From: Poriferisodalis sp965204195
GTDB lineage: Bacteria; Actinomycetota; Acidimicrobiia; Acidimicrobiales; Poriferisodalaceae
Direction of reading: 5' to 3'
Assembly: GCF_965204195.1 (NCBI RefSeq)
Contig: NZ_OZ241975.1
Coordinates: 2,232,001-2,296,000 of the forward strand
Length of the DNA: 64,000 bases
Program-made: the position numbers and the translations under genes
The notes under the pieces: model-generated
Told to the model about the DNA's origin: nothing
Database searches by the model: none
Seen by the model: only the letters and a program-made list of their open reading frames with translations
Shown: positions 28,795 to 37,338 of the stretch, in pieces
Layout: the number at the start of each line of letters is the position of its first letter
Numbering within the stretch: the stretch's first letter is position 1

Positions 28795-30411
28795 ATGCGC
28801 TTTTACGCAACAGATCGATCCGGTCAGCGGGCTCGCCGACTGGCATTGCGATCCGCAGTCAAGCTCACGCTGGCACTGGCCGTCAGCACCGTGCTCGCCA
28901 TTGCGATGCCAGCGCCGGTTGCCGCCCATACCGGCCTGGAGTCTTCGCAACCATCTGACGGGCAGGTGGTCGACGAGCCGGTCGCTCAGATCTCGCTCAC
29001 GTTCAATCGCCCGGTCGAGCCGGCGGGCGACGGGTTCACGGTGTCCGAAGGGCAAGGCCCCCGATACCTGCCCGACTCGCTGAGCTCGGCCGATGGTCAG
29101 GTGTGGCGGTTGCACTTCGATACGCCCCTGGGCAACGGCGTCTATGAGGTTTGGTGGCGAGTTGCGGCGGAGGATGGGCACATCGTCGAGGGCACGTTCG
29201 GGTTCGCCGTCGATGTTCCTCAAGCTGCACCCCCCACCGAGGCACCTCCGGATTCGACCGGAGAGTCAACAGCGGAGTCCTCTGATGGCACCGTCGCAGC
29301 AGCCGACGACGCCGAGGATTCGCCGGCGGAAACGCTCGGGGCGGGCACCGTCCAGACGGGGTTGTCGGCGCCAGTCACCACACTTCGGGCAGGCGACGGG
29401 ACACCGTCGGCGGCCACGACGACGCCTTCGGAGCTGGCGGCATCGGGTACCACGGCCTCTGCGGATTCCGGTGCGGACTCTGAGGGCGACCCGCCGCGCC
29501 GGGCGCGCAGCAGCTCAGGAGCCACAGGCGCCGAACGGATCGCAGACACCCTGCGAATCTTGAGCCTGCTCGCGACGCTGGCGGTCGTCGGCGGGCTCGC
29601 GTTTGTGTCGTTCATCGTCCGCGATGAGCCGTCGGAGCGGACCCGAGTGCACCGCGTGCTGTTCGTCGGCGCCATCGCGCTCATCGCCGCGACCGTCATT
29701 GCCGCGCCGACCCAAGCGGTGGTGATCGAAGATGCCTGGCGTGCGGTCGTGTCGGTGGATGCGATCAGCGACGCTCTCGCCGCTCCCTTCGGCATTGCCG
29801 TCGGCTTGCGCGTGCTCGGCGGCATCGTCGTGCTTGCCTTGGCTCGCCCGGACACTGCGAGTGCCAGCCGGATCCGTCGCTGCGCTCTCGGCCTGATTGG
29901 CGCGGCGCTGGTGATCGTCTCGTACTCGTTCGACGGCCACACGGTCACCGAGGGGCCGAGACTGCTGCACGCTGCTGCCAATGCGATGCATGTGTCTGCC
30001 GCCGCTGTGTGGAGCGGAGGCCTGGTGTTGCTGGCCGATCTGCTCCGGCGCCGTCGCGGCGGCACCGACATGGCCGGGCCGTTGAATCGCTTCTCGCAGC
30101 TGGCAGCTGCGGCGCTCGTGCTCGCCGGTGTTGCGGGCACCGTCATGGCAGTGCTCGTGATGGATCGATTCGCCGACCTATGGTCAACGGGGTGGGGTCG
30201 TCTGCTGATCGCCAAGGTCGCGCTCGTAGCCGTGGCTGTCGTGCTCGGCGCGCGCAACCGCTGGGTGCACATGCCCGCTTTGGCGCACGCCGAGGAACAC
30301 GCTCAGCGCCACGCCCACCAGCGTCTGCGCAGGGCCGTGAGCATCGAAGCCGCCATCCTTGTGTGCGTCGGCGTCGTCACCGCGTTCCTGGTCGGCGCCT
30401 CCGCTCTATGA
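28795..30411 (+). CDS. CopC-CopD fusion, copper-binding periplasmic domain plus membrane domain
   Basis: 538 residues from ATG 28795 (in-frame starts exist up to 28741; no strong ribosome-binding site decides). Residues 1-44 are a signal peptide ending PVAA, leaving His45 as the mature N-terminal residue, the classic CopC Cu(II) ligand. The CopC domain (about 45-145) contains ISLTFNRPVEPA and the second ligand region AEDGHIVEG. A Ser/Thr/Pro/Glu-rich linker of about 110 residues follows. The CopD domain has about eight membrane helices, with His residues in FDGHTVTE and AANAMHVSAAAVWSGGL. It likely binds or imports copper. The cytochrome gene is coupled downstream. Confidence 0.9.
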   Translation: MRFYATDRSGQRARRLALRSAVKLTLALAVSTVLAIAMPAPVAAHTGLESSQPSDGQVVDEPVAQISLTFNRPVEPAGDGFTVSEGQGPRYLPDSLSSADGQVWRLHFDTPLGNGVYEVWWRVAAEDGHIVEGTFGFAVDVPQAAPPTEAPPDSTGESTAESSDGTVAAADDAEDSPAETLGAGTVQTGLSAPVTTLRAGDGTPSAATTTPSELAASGTTASADSGADSEGDPPRRARSSSGATGAERIADTLRILSLLATLAVVGGLAFVSFIVRDEPSERTRVHRVLFVGAIALIAATVIAAPTQAVVIEDAWRAVVSVDAISDALAAPFGIAVGLRVLGGIVVLALARPDTASASRIRRCALGLIGAALVIVSYSFDGHTVTEGPRLLHAAANAMHVSAAAVWSGGLVLLADLLRRRRGGTDMAGPLNRFSQLAAAALVLAGVAGTVMAVLVMDRFADLWSTGWGRLLIAKVALVAVAVVLGARNRWVHMPALAHAEEHAQRHAHQRLRRAVSIEAAILVCVGVVTAFLVGASAL

Positions 30412-30884
30412 CGCTGAACCGACACGACCTCAGGCTCTCAGCGGCCATCTTCGCTGCATGCGCGATCGCCTTCGCCTGCGGCGCCGATGTCAACGATGCG
30501 AGGGACGCGTCGGTCGCCCAGGCGGAGCCGACGGAGACGTCCGCTGCGCCGGCCCCCACGGTCACATCGGACCCACCTGCGCCTCCGACTACTGCTGCTG
30601 CCCTGGCTATTCCAGACGGCGCTGCGGTGTACCAGCAATACTGCGCGGAGTGTCATGGTGCCGACCTGCGCGGCACCGACAAGGGTCCCTCGCAGCTCTC
30701 GATCATCTACGAACCCAACCATCACGGCGACTACGCATATCGCGTGGCCATCCGTGACGGGGTGCGGGAGCATCATTGGTGGTTCGGCGACATGCCGCCC
30801 GTGGAAGGCATCACCGATCTCGAGATCGAAAAGGTGATCAGCTTCGTCCGCAGCGAGCAGGAGCGCCTCGGCTTCGAAGAGTGA
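30408..30884 (+). CDS. Exported c-type cytochrome (mono-haem)
   Basis: 158 residues from ATG 30408, overlapping the CopCD stop by 4 nt. The N-terminal hydrophobic stretch (LSAAIFAACAIAFAC) could be a lipoprotein signal with Cys24, though the lipobox is weak. A Thr/Pro/Ala linker of about 40 residues follows. The haem site is CAECH (residues 79-83) and the distal ligand is probably Met129 in WWFGDMPPVEG. DLEIEKVISFVRSEQ is the usual C-terminal helix of class I cytochromes. Coupling to a copper-handling protein suggests a role near a copper enzyme of respiration or periplasmic oxidation; this is inference. Confidence 0.88.
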   Translation: MTLNRHDLRLSAAIFAACAIAFACGADVNDARDASVAQAEPTETSAAPAPTVTSDPPAPPTTAAALAIPDGAAVYQQYCAECHGADLRGTDKGPSQLSIIYEPNHHGDYAYRVAIRDGVREHHWWFGDMPPVEGITDLEIEKVISFVRSEQERLGFEE

Positions 30885-30994
30885 TCTGCAATCACCACTG
30901 CCGGGTCAGGACTCGACGGGCTCGGTGCGCCTAATCTCACGGAGTTCGGCCGAGCCGAGCGCTCAGACCTGCGACAACGAACGGAGACAACGAC

Positions 30995-31807
30995 ATGGCC
31001 AAGCGCATCCTGCTCACTGGAGCGTCGACGGGAATCGGGAATGCAACCCTGCAGCGACTCGTCGCTGCCGGTCACGAGGTCGTGAACCTCGACGTCAAGG
31101 ACGCCCCTGACGGCGCTGCTGAACATCATCACTGCGACCTGTCGGATCCCGCTTCGATCGAGAGCGTTGTAGCCGGCCTCGACGGCACGTTCGACGGATT
31201 GGGCAACATCGCCGGCGTGGCCGGAAGCATGGGCGCCGAGCTGGTGCTGCGAGTGAACGTGTACGGGCTGCGGCACATCACCGAGACGCTGCTGGCTGCA
31301 GGCAAGATCAACGACGGGGCGTCGATCGTGAACATTGCCTCGATCGCCGGCATGGTGTGGAACCGCCATCTCGATCGCATCGCAGAACTCGACGCAGCCG
31401 AGGACTTCGCTGCCGGCATCGAGGTCGCCCAGTCCTACGAGCGGGGAGGACCGGCTGCGTACACGCTGTCGAAGGAATGGGTGGTGTCGTACACCAAACA
31501 TCTGGCGGGACAGGTGCTCGACCGAGGCATCCGGGTCAACTCGGTCAGCCCCGGCCCGGTCGACACTCCCCTGTTTCCGTACTTCGAGCAGGACACGGGC
31601 GTCGATCAGATGGCATGGCTGAACGAACGGGTCGGCAGGGTCGGCACGCCCGACGACCAAGCCGAGGTGGTGACTTGGCTGCTCGTCGGCGATTCGGGCT
31701 GGGTCAACGGCGCGGACCTGCCGGTGGACGGCGGCCTCGCGGCTGGCATGACCGTCGGGTGGGCCGACCCCAAGGACTCCCCCGCATCACGTTCACGCCG
31801 CAGCTGA
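30995..31807 (+). CDS. Short-chain dehydrogenase/reductase, 3-alpha-hydroxysteroid dehydrogenase-like
   Basis: 270 residues. The cofactor motif TGASTGIGNATLQRL, the short HHCDLSDPASIESV segment, GLGNIAGVAG in place of the usual NNAG, and YTLSKEW with the catalytic Tyr/Lys follow the 3-alpha-hydroxysteroid dehydrogenase/carbonyl reductase branch. That branch has a shortened region between the cofactor site and the Tyr. SVSPGPVDTPLFPYF and NGADLPVDGGL complete the pattern. It has a purine-rich ribosome-binding site (GGAGAC). It is convergent with the SnoaL-like gene ending at 31933. Confidence 0.88.
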   Translation: MAKRILLTGASTGIGNATLQRLVAAGHEVVNLDVKDAPDGAAEHHHCDLSDPASIESVVAGLDGTFDGLGNIAGVAGSMGAELVLRVNVYGLRHITETLLAAGKINDGASIVNIASIAGMVWNRHLDRIAELDAAEDFAAGIEVAQSYERGGPAAYTLSKEWVVSYTKHLAGQVLDRGIRVNSVSPGPVDTPLFPYFEQDTGVDQMAWLNERVGRVGTPDDQAEVVTWLLVGDSGWVNGADLPVDGGLAAGMTVGWADPKDSPASRSRRS

Positions 31808-31932
31808 CCGCGCCTCGTCTGGCCCTTGCCCCGCACGAGGTCGCAAGTCGAGCTGCGAGGTTGCCTCGACAATCGTCCGAGGTGATTGCCGCGGCACACG
31901 GGTCGTGAGCACGCCTGAGCGTCCCGGCTTGG

Positions 31933-32976
31933 CTACCTAGCAGCGAGCTCGGACATGCGAGCAAGCACATCGACACCGATCTGGTCGTAGACGTGCAGCA
32001 GGTCGATGAGCACCCAGTTCTCCCGGATCTTGCGCTCGACCGAGCCATCGGGCAACTCGCGGCGCTCGACGCGCCAGAAGTCCAAGCTGCGCATCGTGAT
32101 CTGCTGGCCGGAAGCTGCAATGCCGAGCCATCCATCGCCTGTCAGCGTCATGGCCATGCCCGGCCACCCAGTGACGCCGACGTAGGCGCCATCGCCGAAG
32201 AAGTGGCCGTCGCCGGCGTAGCCGCCACGGCGATCCGGCATCGCCCGAAGGAAGGGGATCTGGTGGAAGCGTCGGAATCCCTCGACACCGCGGCCGGTGC
32301 CGATGCCGTGCGGCCCGTACCAACTGAACTTGGGATGCCACCAGTGCTCCAGGCGCATCACCTCAACGGGTTCACGTGGATGGCGACCCATGTCGGAGAG
32401 CATGCCGACCACATGATCGACACTGGCCTGCGATTCCGCTTCGTCGCGCGGCCCTCCGGTGATCCCGTCCCCGGTCGCTGGGGATGGCACCAACCAGTCG
32501 CGCCCGAGGCTCGGCGTCATCGGCCAGACGCCCGCATGCATCATGATTTCCGGCACGTCCCAAACGGCCTGCATCTCGACAATCTGACGACCCTCGAACC
32601 GGAAGAACTCGTGGTAGCGCATCGCTGCGGGCCGACCGGTGGCCGGGATGCCCAGCCACGAACCGCTGAAGGTTCCCATGTAGGAACCGGCGCAACCAAC
32701 CCAGTGCTGTCCGCCAGAGTCGGCACCAGCAATGACGATGTAATCACGCCGTTCGAGATCCGGCCACGCGGCTGCGAGCGGTGCGAATGCCACGTTGTAG
32801 AGGCCGTCAGGGCCGTCGAGATCTTCGAAGGGATGGGTGAGGTGCACCGCTGCGCCGTCGGCGAACACACCCCGCAGGGCCGTCTGCACGTTCGTCGCGT
32901 CGTAGTCGTATAGCGCTGCTCGAAGCGGCGATAGCAGCACCTGGAGGCCGCGGTGCGGATCGTCGGCCGAACTCAT
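31933..32976 (-). CDS. Two-domain SnoaL-like (ester-cyclase/polyketide-cyclase fold) protein
   Basis: 347 residues, starting in an ATGA overlap with the ABC ATPase stop. It holds two NTF2-type repeats: residues 15-150 (FADGAAVHLTHPFEDLDGPDGLYNV ... HEFFRFEGRQIVEMQAVWD) and about 190-335 (WWHPKFSWYGPHGIGTGRGVEGFRRF ... ENWVLIDLLHVYDQIGVD). The second repeat closely parallels the ester-cyclase/SnoaL family. Two paralogues lie in the same cluster (34151 and 41141), all ending in a similar DNWVFIDLLHW/ENWVLIDLLHV/EWVLIDDT segment. They probably act on the transported compound or its products. Confidence 0.8.
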   Translation of the reverse strand: MSSADDPHRGLQVLLSPLRAALYDYDATNVQTALRGVFADGAAVHLTHPFEDLDGPDGLYNVAFAPLAAAWPDLERRDYIVIAGADSGGQHWVGCAGSYMGTFSGSWLGIPATGRPAAMRYHEFFRFEGRQIVEMQAVWDVPEIMMHAGVWPMTPSLGRDWLVPSPATGDGITGGPRDEAESQASVDHVVGMLSDMGRHPREPVEVMRLEHWWHPKFSWYGPHGIGTGRGVEGFRRFHQIPFLRAMPDRRGGYAGDGHFFGDGAYVGVTGWPGMAMTLTGDGWLGIAASGQQITMRSLDFWRVERRELPDGSVERKIRENWVLIDLLHVYDQIGVDVLARMSELAAR

Positions 32977-34148
32977 GCGTTGATGGCCAGGTGGCTCTGG
33001 CGGTCGAAGAAATGCAGATTCTGGACATCCACATTGACTCGAATCTGGTCACCCACCCGGGCACGAGTCTCCGCCGCAAAGCGGGCGGTACAGCGTCCCG
33101 TGTCTCGCATCTCGTCGAGTGCATCGGGATCGCCGCTCTCCACTCCCTGTGCGTTGAGGTTGAAGTGGACCAGCGTCTCTGCGCCCAGCGCCTCGCGCAC
33201 ATCCACAACCGCATCGAGGCGTTGATTGTCGGGATGTTCGGTGGCCACCGCCGCATCCTCGAGGTGTTCCGGCCGGAAACCGATCACAACCGGCTGATCG
33301 AGATACTTCGCCAAGGCGGGCCGCGCAGCGACGACGTCGGCAGGAACGGCCAGGCACTGATCCCCCAGATCGATCTGGCAGTTACCGCCCGGATCATCAC
33401 CGCGCCGAAGCGTTGCCTCATACAGGTTCATCGAGGGCGAACCGATGAACGCCGCGACGAAGGCATTGGCAGGATGGGCGTAGAGATCCTCGGGCGAATC
33501 CACCTGCTGCAGCACGCCATCCTTGATGACGGCTACCCGATCCCCCATGGTCATGGCCTCGACTTGGTCATGGGTCACATAGAACGTCGTGACGCCGAAC
33601 TCCCGCTGGATGCCCGCTATGTCGGCTCGCATCTGGACGCGCAGCTTGGCGTCGAGGTTCGAGAGCGGCTCGTCCATCAGGAACAGCTCCGGTCGCCGCA
33701 CAATGGCGCGCCCCATCGCCACCCGCTGACGCTGCCCGCCGGAGAGCTGCGCCGGCTTGCGATCGAGGTAATCCGTCAGCTCAAGGACGCGCGCAGCATT
33801 ACGTACCTGCTCATTGCGCTCGGCTTTTCGCACTTTGCGCAGTTTCAGCGGAAAACCGATGTTCTCTGCGACAGTCATCTGCGGGTACAGCGCATAGTTC
33901 TGGAAGACCATGGCGATGTCGCGGTCCTTCGGCTCCACGTCGTTGAGCCGACGATCGCCGACGTACAGATCGCCGCGGGTGATCTTCTCGAGACCGGCGA
34001 TCATGCGCAGCGCTGTCGACTTGCCGCAGCCTGACGGGCCCACGAGCACCAGGAATTCACCGTCGTCGAGCGTCAGACTGAGATCGGTGACCGCTTCGAA
34101 GCCATTCGGATAGACCTTGCTCAGCTCGTTCAGTGTCACTGTTGCCAT
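32973..34148 (-). CDS. ABC transporter ATPase, MalK/UgpC-type
   Basis: 391 residues from ATG 34148. The Walker A motif GPSGCGKST, Q-loop FQNYALYPQMTV, signature LSGGQRQRVAMGRA, Walker B LFLMDEPLSNLDA and switch TFYVTHDQ are all intact. The C-terminal 130 residues form a TOBE/OB regulatory domain (VVIGFRPEHLEDA). This is the CUT1 (carbohydrate uptake) type that energises MalFG-like permeases, encoded upstream at 35219-37175. The start is 2 nt after the stop of a SnoaL-like gene, an odd insertion of an enzyme gene between permease and ATPase. Confidence 0.95.
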   Translation of the reverse strand: MATVTLNELSKVYPNGFEAVTDLSLTLDDGEFLVLVGPSGCGKSTALRMIAGLEKITRGDLYVGDRRLNDVEPKDRDIAMVFQNYALYPQMTVAENIGFPLKLRKVRKAERNEQVRNAARVLELTDYLDRKPAQLSGGQRQRVAMGRAIVRRPELFLMDEPLSNLDAKLRVQMRADIAGIQREFGVTTFYVTHDQVEAMTMGDRVAVIKDGVLQQVDSPEDLYAHPANAFVAAFIGSPSMNLYEATLRRGDDPGGNCQIDLGDQCLAVPADVVAARPALAKYLDQPVVIGFRPEHLEDAAVATEHPDNQRLDAVVDVREALGAETLVHFNLNAQGVESGDPDALDEMRDTGRCTARFAAETRARVGDQIRVNVDVQNLHFFDRQSHLAINA

Positions 34149-34150
34149 GG

Positions 34151-35215
34151 TCAGAACTCCTCGATGCCCAGGAGCTGGCGCATCCGTTCCAAGGGCCGCA
34201 GCCCTTGTTGAGCGAGCCAGTGCAGCAGGTCGATGAAGACCCAGTTGTCGGCCAGCTTGTCTCCCTCGCGCCGGTACACGTCCACCACGCGCATCTCCGA
34301 CGGTCCGCTGGCCGGCAGTCCCAGGTACCCGCCTCGCGGACGGTTGGTGACATTCGCCCAGCCGAACCAGGCGGCATAGCGCCCTTCGGCGATGCGAGCC
34401 ACATGCCCGTGAAACTCTTTGTCGCCCAGTCCGAACCGGAATGGGTAGGAGTGTTGCTGCTGGTAACGGTCGATGGTGTATGACGATCCGATGCCGTCGG
34501 GCCCGATCCACAACATGTCTTCGTGCCAGCAGCGTGCGAGCACGTCACGGGGCATGCGGTCCGAGCCCTGGTCACGTGCGATCCGGTTTGCCTCGTCAAG
34601 GTCGCCTGCCATGCGCCAGACCAGTTCCAGCGTCGCTGCGGTCTCGCCGGGACCCTGCGGCTCGGTCAGCACACCGTCCGCGGTACGGGGACCGAAGTAG
34701 ATGCCGGGCTGTCCAGTGGTCGGCGGCAGCGGGTACTGGCCTGCCTGACGCATGACTGCGATCAGATCCAGGAACAGTGCCGACTCAGCGATGCGGTCGC
34801 CGTCGACGCGGCTGAACTCGACGTAGCGAATCGGCGTTGCGCGACGGGTCGGAGGGATGCCGAGCCATGCGGCATCGAACAGCCCGACGAAGTGCCCCAT
34901 GGAGCAAACCCAGGTCGTGGCACCTCCATCAGCGTCGTTGTCGCCGGCCAGAAACACGTCCACGCGACGCTGCAATGGCGCCATCGCGGCGCGCAGCGGC
35001 GCCCAGAAGACATCAACAACCGAGTCTGCGCCGTGCTGCTCATAGAAGGGGTGCATCCCCCTCCACAGGAAGCCCTCGGTCACGCTCGAAGCCAGTGCGT
35101 CCGTGATGTCATCATCAGACGTGCCGCCGTGACCGGGCCGACGCGCCAGCACACCGTCGAGATTGCGGTGATACTCCAGGACAACGGATTTTGCGCGCTG
35201 CAGGTGCTCGGTCAT
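34151..35215 (-). CDS. Two-domain SnoaL-like protein inside the transporter operon
   Basis: 354 residues, 3 nt after the stop of the MalG-like gene. Residues 30-175 and about 190-350 form two NTF2-type repeats, with FYEQHGADSVVDVFWAPLRA, MGHFVGLFDAAWLGIPPTRRATPIRYVEFSRVDGDRI, then RCWHEDMLWIGPDGIGSSYTI and LADNWVFIDLLHWL. The GIPPTRRATPIRY loop matches IPATGRPAAMRY in the paralogue at 31933 and is the hallmark of the ester-cyclase group. The position inside the transporter genes implies co-regulation with uptake. Confidence 0.8.
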   Translation of the reverse strand: MTEHLQRAKSVVLEYHRNLDGVLARRPGHGGTSDDDITDALASSVTEGFLWRGMHPFYEQHGADSVVDVFWAPLRAAMAPLQRRVDVFLAGDNDADGGATTWVCSMGHFVGLFDAAWLGIPPTRRATPIRYVEFSRVDGDRIAESALFLDLIAVMRQAGQYPLPPTTGQPGIYFGPRTADGVLTEPQGPGETAATLELVWRMAGDLDEANRIARDQGSDRMPRDVLARCWHEDMLWIGPDGIGSSYTIDRYQQQHSYPFRFGLGDKEFHGHVARIAEGRYAAWFGWANVTNRPRGGYLGLPASGPSEMRVVDVYRREGDKLADNWVFIDLLHWLAQQGLRPLERMRQLLGIEEF

Positions 35216-35218
35216 CGC

Positions 35219-36307
35219 TCAGCCCTTCACTGCTCCGGCGCCGAGGCCCTTGACCAGGTGCTTCTGGAACAAGATGATCACGATCACGATCGGCAGCGTG
35301 ATCGACACGGCTGCCGCCGCCGCTTCGGTGATGGTTCGGCTGCTCTCGCCGCCTGTCAGTGAGACGATGGCCACGGGCAGCGTCCATTCGGTGGGTGCCA
35401 GCACTCGCACAAAGAGGAACTCGTTGTAGGCCAGCAGCATCGTGAACAACCCGGTGGCGATGATTGCGGGCCACATCACCGGGATGATCACCTTGCGAAA
35501 TGCCTGCAGCCGGGTGGCGCCGTCCATCATCGCCGCCTCTTCGAGTTCCTTCGGCACATCCATGAAGAAGCTCCGGAACATCCAGATGGTGAACGGCTGG
35601 TTGACCGCCACCAGCGCAAGGACCAATACGAGCCGGGTGTCGAGCAGCTGCAGCTGGTCGATGAAGGGGACGTCGATCAGCGGGAAGTCGAACGTGCCCA
35701 CCCCGCTGGACTCCAGCCAATCATCGATCCAGGTGGCACCGAAGAAGTACGGCAGCACGAACGCGCTGCGGGGCAGTGCCCTGAACCCCAATGCCACGAT
35801 CAAGATGACGGCGCCTGAAATCCCGCTGAAGCGAGCCAGACCGTAACCGGCGAGCAGACCGATCGACAGCGAGATCAACATCGTGAGGATCGTCACCACG
35901 ATGCTGTTCACCAGGAAGTCGTACTCGTCGTTCGTCTCCCAGATCTTCGGGAACCGCCACATGGCCACCAGCAGCACGATCCCGGCGCCGCAATACCACG
36001 GCCAGCTGTGCCGCATTCGCTTTCCGACCAGTCCGAGCACGGCGGCGATGAGCCCTGCACCGACGACGTAGGCGAAGACACCCCACATGCTCATGTCGTC
36101 ATCGCCCAGCCAGAACGCTCGGTAGGCATTGGCCGTCGTCTCATATCCCCACAGCACAGGCTCGCGTGCGAGCACGTCGCGGGTGAACTTGACCGATGTC
36201 TGGACGGTCCACAGGAACGGCAGCACCGACCAGATGCACAGCACGCCGAGTGTGACGTGCAGCGGCACGCGGCGTGCAACGCGACGGGGAGCGGTCGCAC
36301 TGCGCAT
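35219..36307 (-). CDS. ABC transporter permease, MalG-type with extra membrane insert
   Basis: 362 residues, long compared with about 280 for MalG-type permeases. The EAA loop that docks the ATPase is clear: EEAAMMDGATRLQAFRKVIIP in the C-terminal third. Residues about 67-130 form an insert with two extra hydrophobic segments (GVFAYVVGAGLIAAVLGLVG and WYCGAGIVLLVAMW) between the first helix and the usual second one. The last helices (ITLPIVIVIILFQKHLVKGLGAGAVKG) end in the typical G-AVKG tail. The gene starts one base before the stop region of the MalF-like gene. Confidence 0.93.
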   Translation of the reverse strand: MRSATAPRRVARRVPLHVTLGVLCIWSVLPFLWTVQTSVKFTRDVLAREPVLWGYETTANAYRAFWLGDDDMSMWGVFAYVVGAGLIAAVLGLVGKRMRHSWPWYCGAGIVLLVAMWRFPKIWETNDEYDFLVNSIVVTILTMLISLSIGLLAGYGLARFSGISGAVILIVALGFRALPRSAFVLPYFFGATWIDDWLESSGVGTFDFPLIDVPFIDQLQLLDTRLVLVLALVAVNQPFTIWMFRSFFMDVPKELEEAAMMDGATRLQAFRKVIIPVMWPAIIATGLFTMLLAYNEFLFVRVLAPTEWTLPVAIVSLTGGESSRTITEAAAAAVSITLPIVIVIILFQKHLVKGLGAGAVKG

Positions 36308-36308
36308 C

Positions 36309-37175
36309 TCAGGTGCGCTCCGAGATCTGGTCCTTGTAGGACCGGTACAGGAACGGGATCAGCACCACGAGAATGCCGATGACGGTCAGCACCGCCATGG
36401 CGTTGCCCTTGCCCAGCCTGCCGATGTCAAAGGCAGTCGCGATGCGCACGTTGTACACCTGCAGTGTGTGCGCGTCGGTGAAGCGGTTCCCGGTCCACAC
36501 GAACACCTGGTCGTAGATGCGGTACATGTCCATCACCGAGATCAGCCCGACGAACAGCACCAGCGTTCGCAGGTGCGGCAGGATCACGTGCCACAGGTTC
36601 CGCCAGAATCCCGCCCCATCGATCGCTGCTGCCTCGAGGCGTTCGCCGGGAAGGGTCTGCAATCCGGCAAAGAAGGTGATCATCGCGAAGGGCATCACCG
36701 CCCACACGGCTTGGATGATGATGAGATATCGCACATTGCCCGAAGTGATCTGGAACGGGTCGTCGAAGATCACCTGCCAGAGCCACGCAATCAGCCCGCC
36801 CCTGTCGAACAGGTCCTTGTACACCAGCGACCCGACCACCGGTGTAACGATGAACGGGGTGAGCATCGCAGCCATGTAGAAGCTGCGGCCCCGCACCACC
36901 CGATCCAGCATGAGCGCCACGGCGAGCCCGAGCACCATCTGGATCGGCACCACGATGACCACGAACAGCATCGTCCACCGGAACGCAGTCCAGAACTCCG
37001 GGTCGGTCAGGAGGTCGGTGTAGTTCTGCAGGCCGATCCACGTCGGGTTCTTCAAGTCGCGCAGCAGGAGACGGTGGAAGCCGAGCCAGACGGTTGTGGC
37101 CAAGGGCACCACCATGAGCAGCGCCATCACCGCGACGCTGGGGACGGTGAAGAACCAGAACGTCTTGCGTTCCAC
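36309..37175 (-). CDS. ABC transporter permease, MalF/UgpA-type
   Basis: 288 residues with about six membrane helices. The first begins FWFFTVPSVAVMALLMVVPLATTVWLGFH. The EAA loop reads GERLEAAAIDGAGFWRNLWHVILP. The transmembrane pairs and the short N-terminus match the CUT1 MalF class without the large periplasmic loop of enteric MalF. It pairs with the MalG-type gene directly downstream. A hairpin in the gap before this gene may set its expression below that of the binding protein. Confidence 0.94.
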   Translation of the reverse strand: MERKTFWFFTVPSVAVMALLMVVPLATTVWLGFHRLLLRDLKNPTWIGLQNYTDLLTDPEFWTAFRWTMLFVVIVVPIQMVLGLAVALMLDRVVRGRSFYMAAMLTPFIVTPVVGSLVYKDLFDRGGLIAWLWQVIFDDPFQITSGNVRYLIIIQAVWAVMPFAMITFFAGLQTLPGERLEAAAIDGAGFWRNLWHVILPHLRTLVLFVGLISVMDMYRIYDQVFVWTGNRFTDAHTLQVYNVRIATAFDIGRLGKGNAMAVLTVIGILVVLIPFLYRSYKDQISERT

Positions 37176-37273
37176 TCATGTCCCCCTTTGGCTCACTCCA
37201 AGATTCTGGGCCGGCACGAGGCTGGCCGAGATGGGAAACCTGCGATCCACGCATTGTTCCCCGGTCCCGCCGC

Positions 37274-37308
37274 CCTGGGGCGACACCGCAGCACAGTGTC
37301 GCCCCAGG
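37274..37308 (-). terminator. 13-bp perfect hairpin between binding-protein and permease genes
   Basis: Arms 37274-37286 and 37296-37308 are perfectly complementary and GC-rich, with a 9-nt loop. No U-tract follows on the minus strand, so it is not a standard intrinsic terminator. In ABC operons such stem-loops after the binding-protein gene commonly stabilise the upstream mRNA or attenuate the permease genes. Confidence 0.7.
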
Positions 37309-37338
37309 TGCACGGAGGGAACGTGACGAGCTGCTGGC

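Noticed and set aside
30009..30407. Long upstream extension of the cytochrome gene
   Set aside because: This part lies inside CopD in another frame; the ATG at 30408 overlaps the CopD stop and begins a proper export signal.
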